Shown piece by piece: positions 33,698-34,938 of a stretch of 34,938 bases of DNA. The notes beneath the pieces are model-generated. The model made no database searches, was not told where the DNA came from, and saw only the letters and a program-made list of their open reading frames with translations. This DNA is from Anaerolineales bacterium (lineage in GTDB: Bacteria; Chloroflexota; Anaerolineae; Anaerolineales; UBA6663), in contig JADLEU010000247.1 of the NCBI GenBank assembly GCA_020845955.1, positions 1-34,938 on the forward strand, given 5' to 3'. The position numbers and the translations under genes were made by a program. Every line of letters starts with the position of its first letter. Positions within the stretch are counted from its first letter, which is position 1.

Positions 33698-34938
33698 ATG
33701 AGTCGCGCGCGCGTCTTCATCAGCCTGCTCGTCGTCGTGCTGCTGGCCTCGGCCGGCTATTGGGGCTACCAGACCTATCTGGCGCCGGCGCCCCCCACGC
33801 CGAGTCCCGAGCCGGCCGGCGCGAGCACACCCGCCCTGCCGGCCCTGGTCGCAGCCGAAGGCCGGCTTGAGCCGGCGCGATCGGCCACGCTGGCCTTCCG
33901 CCTGGCGGCTCGGGTGGCTGAGGTGCTCGTCCAGGAAGGCCAGCCAGTCGAGGCCGGGCAGACCCTGATCCGCCTCGAGAGCGCCGACCTAGATGCAGCG
34001 GTGGCGCAGGCCAGGGCCGCGGTGAGCCAGGCCGGGGCTGCCGTGGCGCAGGCGCAGGCCGCCGTGGCGGTGGCCCAGGCGCAGCTCGACCAGGTGCGCG
34101 CTGGTCCCCGGCCGGAGGAAATCGCCACGGCCGAGGCGCAGCTCAAGGCCGCGCAAGCGGCGGTCGGCCAATCGGTGGCGCAGCGTGACCAAGTCACCCG
34201 CGGCGCCGAGGCCGGCCAGGTGGCGGCGGCCGAGGCGCAGCTGGCCCAGGCGCTCGCCCAGCAAAAAGAGCTGCAGATCGCCTACGACCAGGTGCTGGAC
34301 GACATCGAGTTCCTGGCCGGGCCGACCGAGGAGCGCACGCGCTTTCAGCTCAACGCCGCTAACGAGGCGGTGGCGGCGGCGCAGGCGGCGCTCGACCAGG
34401 TGTTGGCTGGCGCCAGCGCGCAGACCATCCAGGCCTACAACAGCGCGGTCGGCGTCAGCGCGTACCAGCGCGACGCCGCCGCAGCGCGCCTGGCCTTGCT
34501 GAAGGCCGGCGCCTCGCCGGAGCAGCTCGCGGCAGCCGAAGCCGGCCTGGAGCAGGCCGAGGCCCAGGTGCGGCAGGCTGAGGCAGCCCTGGAGATGGCC
34601 TCGGCCGGCCTGGCGGCGGCCAAGGCGCAGCAGGCCCAGGCCACGCTGGCCGCGCCTTTCGCGGGAACGGTCGTCCGGCTGGACCTCGAAGCGGGTGAGT
34701 TGGCTACGCCGGGCGCGCCGGTGGTCGAGCTGGCTGATCTCGGCGCCTGGCGCGTGCGGACCGTTGACCTAGCCGAGACCGATGTGGTGCTGGTGCGGGT
34801 TGGGCAGACCGCCGCGATCACGCTGGATGCCCTGGCGGACGAAACCTTCACCGGCCGGGTGACCGAGATCGCCGCCGTGGCCGAGACCAACCGCGGGAAC
34901 GTCACCTATGCGGTCACGCTGGAGCTCGATCCAGTGGA
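33698..34938 (+). CDS. HlyD/MacA-type adaptor protein (3' end beyond the window)
   Basis: At least 413 residues; no stop before the window edge. It begins MSRARVFISLLVVVLLASAG, an N-terminal membrane anchor, then a Pro/Ala linker (APAPPTPSPEPAGAS). First lipoyl half: GRLEPARSATLAFRLAARVA, VLVQEGQPVEAGQTLIRLES. A very long Ala/Gln/Glu coiled coil (~95-310) follows, with two similar internal blocks (VRAGPRPEEIATAEAQLKAA and LKAGASPEQLAAAEAGLEQA), so it arose partly by duplication. The second lipoyl half and barrel are ATLAAPFAGTVVRLDLEAGE, LADLGAWRVRTVDLAETDVV, VGQTAAITLDALADETFTGR. It starts 36 bases after the permease stop, with AGAGG about nine bases upstream. It should link the ABC exporter to its substrate path outside the membrane. 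Confidence 0.93.
   Translation, partial: MSRARVFISLLVVVLLASAGYWGYQTYLAPAPPTPSPEPAGASTPALPALVAAEGRLEPARSATLAFRLAARVAEVLVQEGQPVEAGQTLIRLESADLDAAVAQARAAVSQAGAAVAQAQAAVAVAQAQLDQVRAGPRPEEIATAEAQLKAAQAAVGQSVAQRDQVTRGAEAGQVAAAEAQLAQALAQQKELQIAYDQVLDDIEFLAGPTEERTRFQLNAANEAVAAAQAALDQVLAGASAQTIQAYNSAVGVSAYQRDAAAARLALLKAGASPEQLAAAEAGLEQAEAQVRQAEAALEMASAGLAAAKAQQAQATLAAPFAGTVVRLDLEAGELATPGAPVVELADLGAWRVRTVDLAETDVVLVRVGQTAAITLDALADETFTGRVTEIAAVAETNRGNVTYAVTLELDPV

Overview
The window is a GC-rich bacterial chromosome segment, most likely from the phylum Chloroflexota (perhaps Anaerolineae-like). Three things point there. The heat-shock operon is hrcA-grpE-dnaK-dnaJ-prmA under a CIRCE operator. There are very large multi-GAF histidine kinases. 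Three secreted proteins end in a short hydrophobic 'LPLL/LPML/LPLI' tail, which I associate with Chloroflexota exported proteins. The taxonomic call is inference. No rRNA, tRNA, CRISPR array, insertion sequence or phage module was seen.

Layout. 1-5600: an SPFH/band-7 gene (minus) behind a promoter with two palindromes built into it; a small lipoprotein gene (plus) followed by three hairpins; a large secreted M6 (immune inhibitor A-like) metalloprotease (minus) with its own promoter. 5400-7000 (minus): a compact cluster of a membrane protein, an orphan C-terminal piece of prolyl-tRNA synthetase, a GNAT acetyltransferase and a 47-residue membrane protein. 7000-12650: a secreted beta-helix protein, a LOG-family nucleotide hydrolase, a decayed GPH sugar-symporter gene, and a secreted two-gene unit whose leader could hide its ribosome binding site. 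12700-18100: two overlapping sensor-kinase genes (PDZ + multi-TM + GAFs; cNMP-binding + kinase) without a response regulator. 18200-20300 (minus): a translationally coupled pair of SPFH proteins.

20300-26460: thioredoxin (minus) diverges from the CIRCE-controlled chaperone operon. HrcA would repress the operon, DnaK/DnaJ/GrpE form the Hsp70 cycle, and PrmA methylates ribosomal protein L11. 26570-28330 (minus): rpsA-like gene plus infA in one operon. It starts from a consensus promoter and runs through a leader with a terminator and a mutually exclusive antiterminator helix, which suggests transcription attenuation of translation-factor genes.

28360-34938 (plus): a TetR regulator, a membrane GT2 glycosyltransferase, a MacB/LolD-type ABC ATPase, an 872-residue FtsX-type permease and a HlyD-like adaptor cut by the window edge. 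This looks like one regulated export operon.

The most interesting signals are RNA- and promoter-level: the rpsA leader attenuator, the SD-sequestering leader at 10740-10877, the operator-embedded SPFH promoter, and the fully symmetrical CIRCE.
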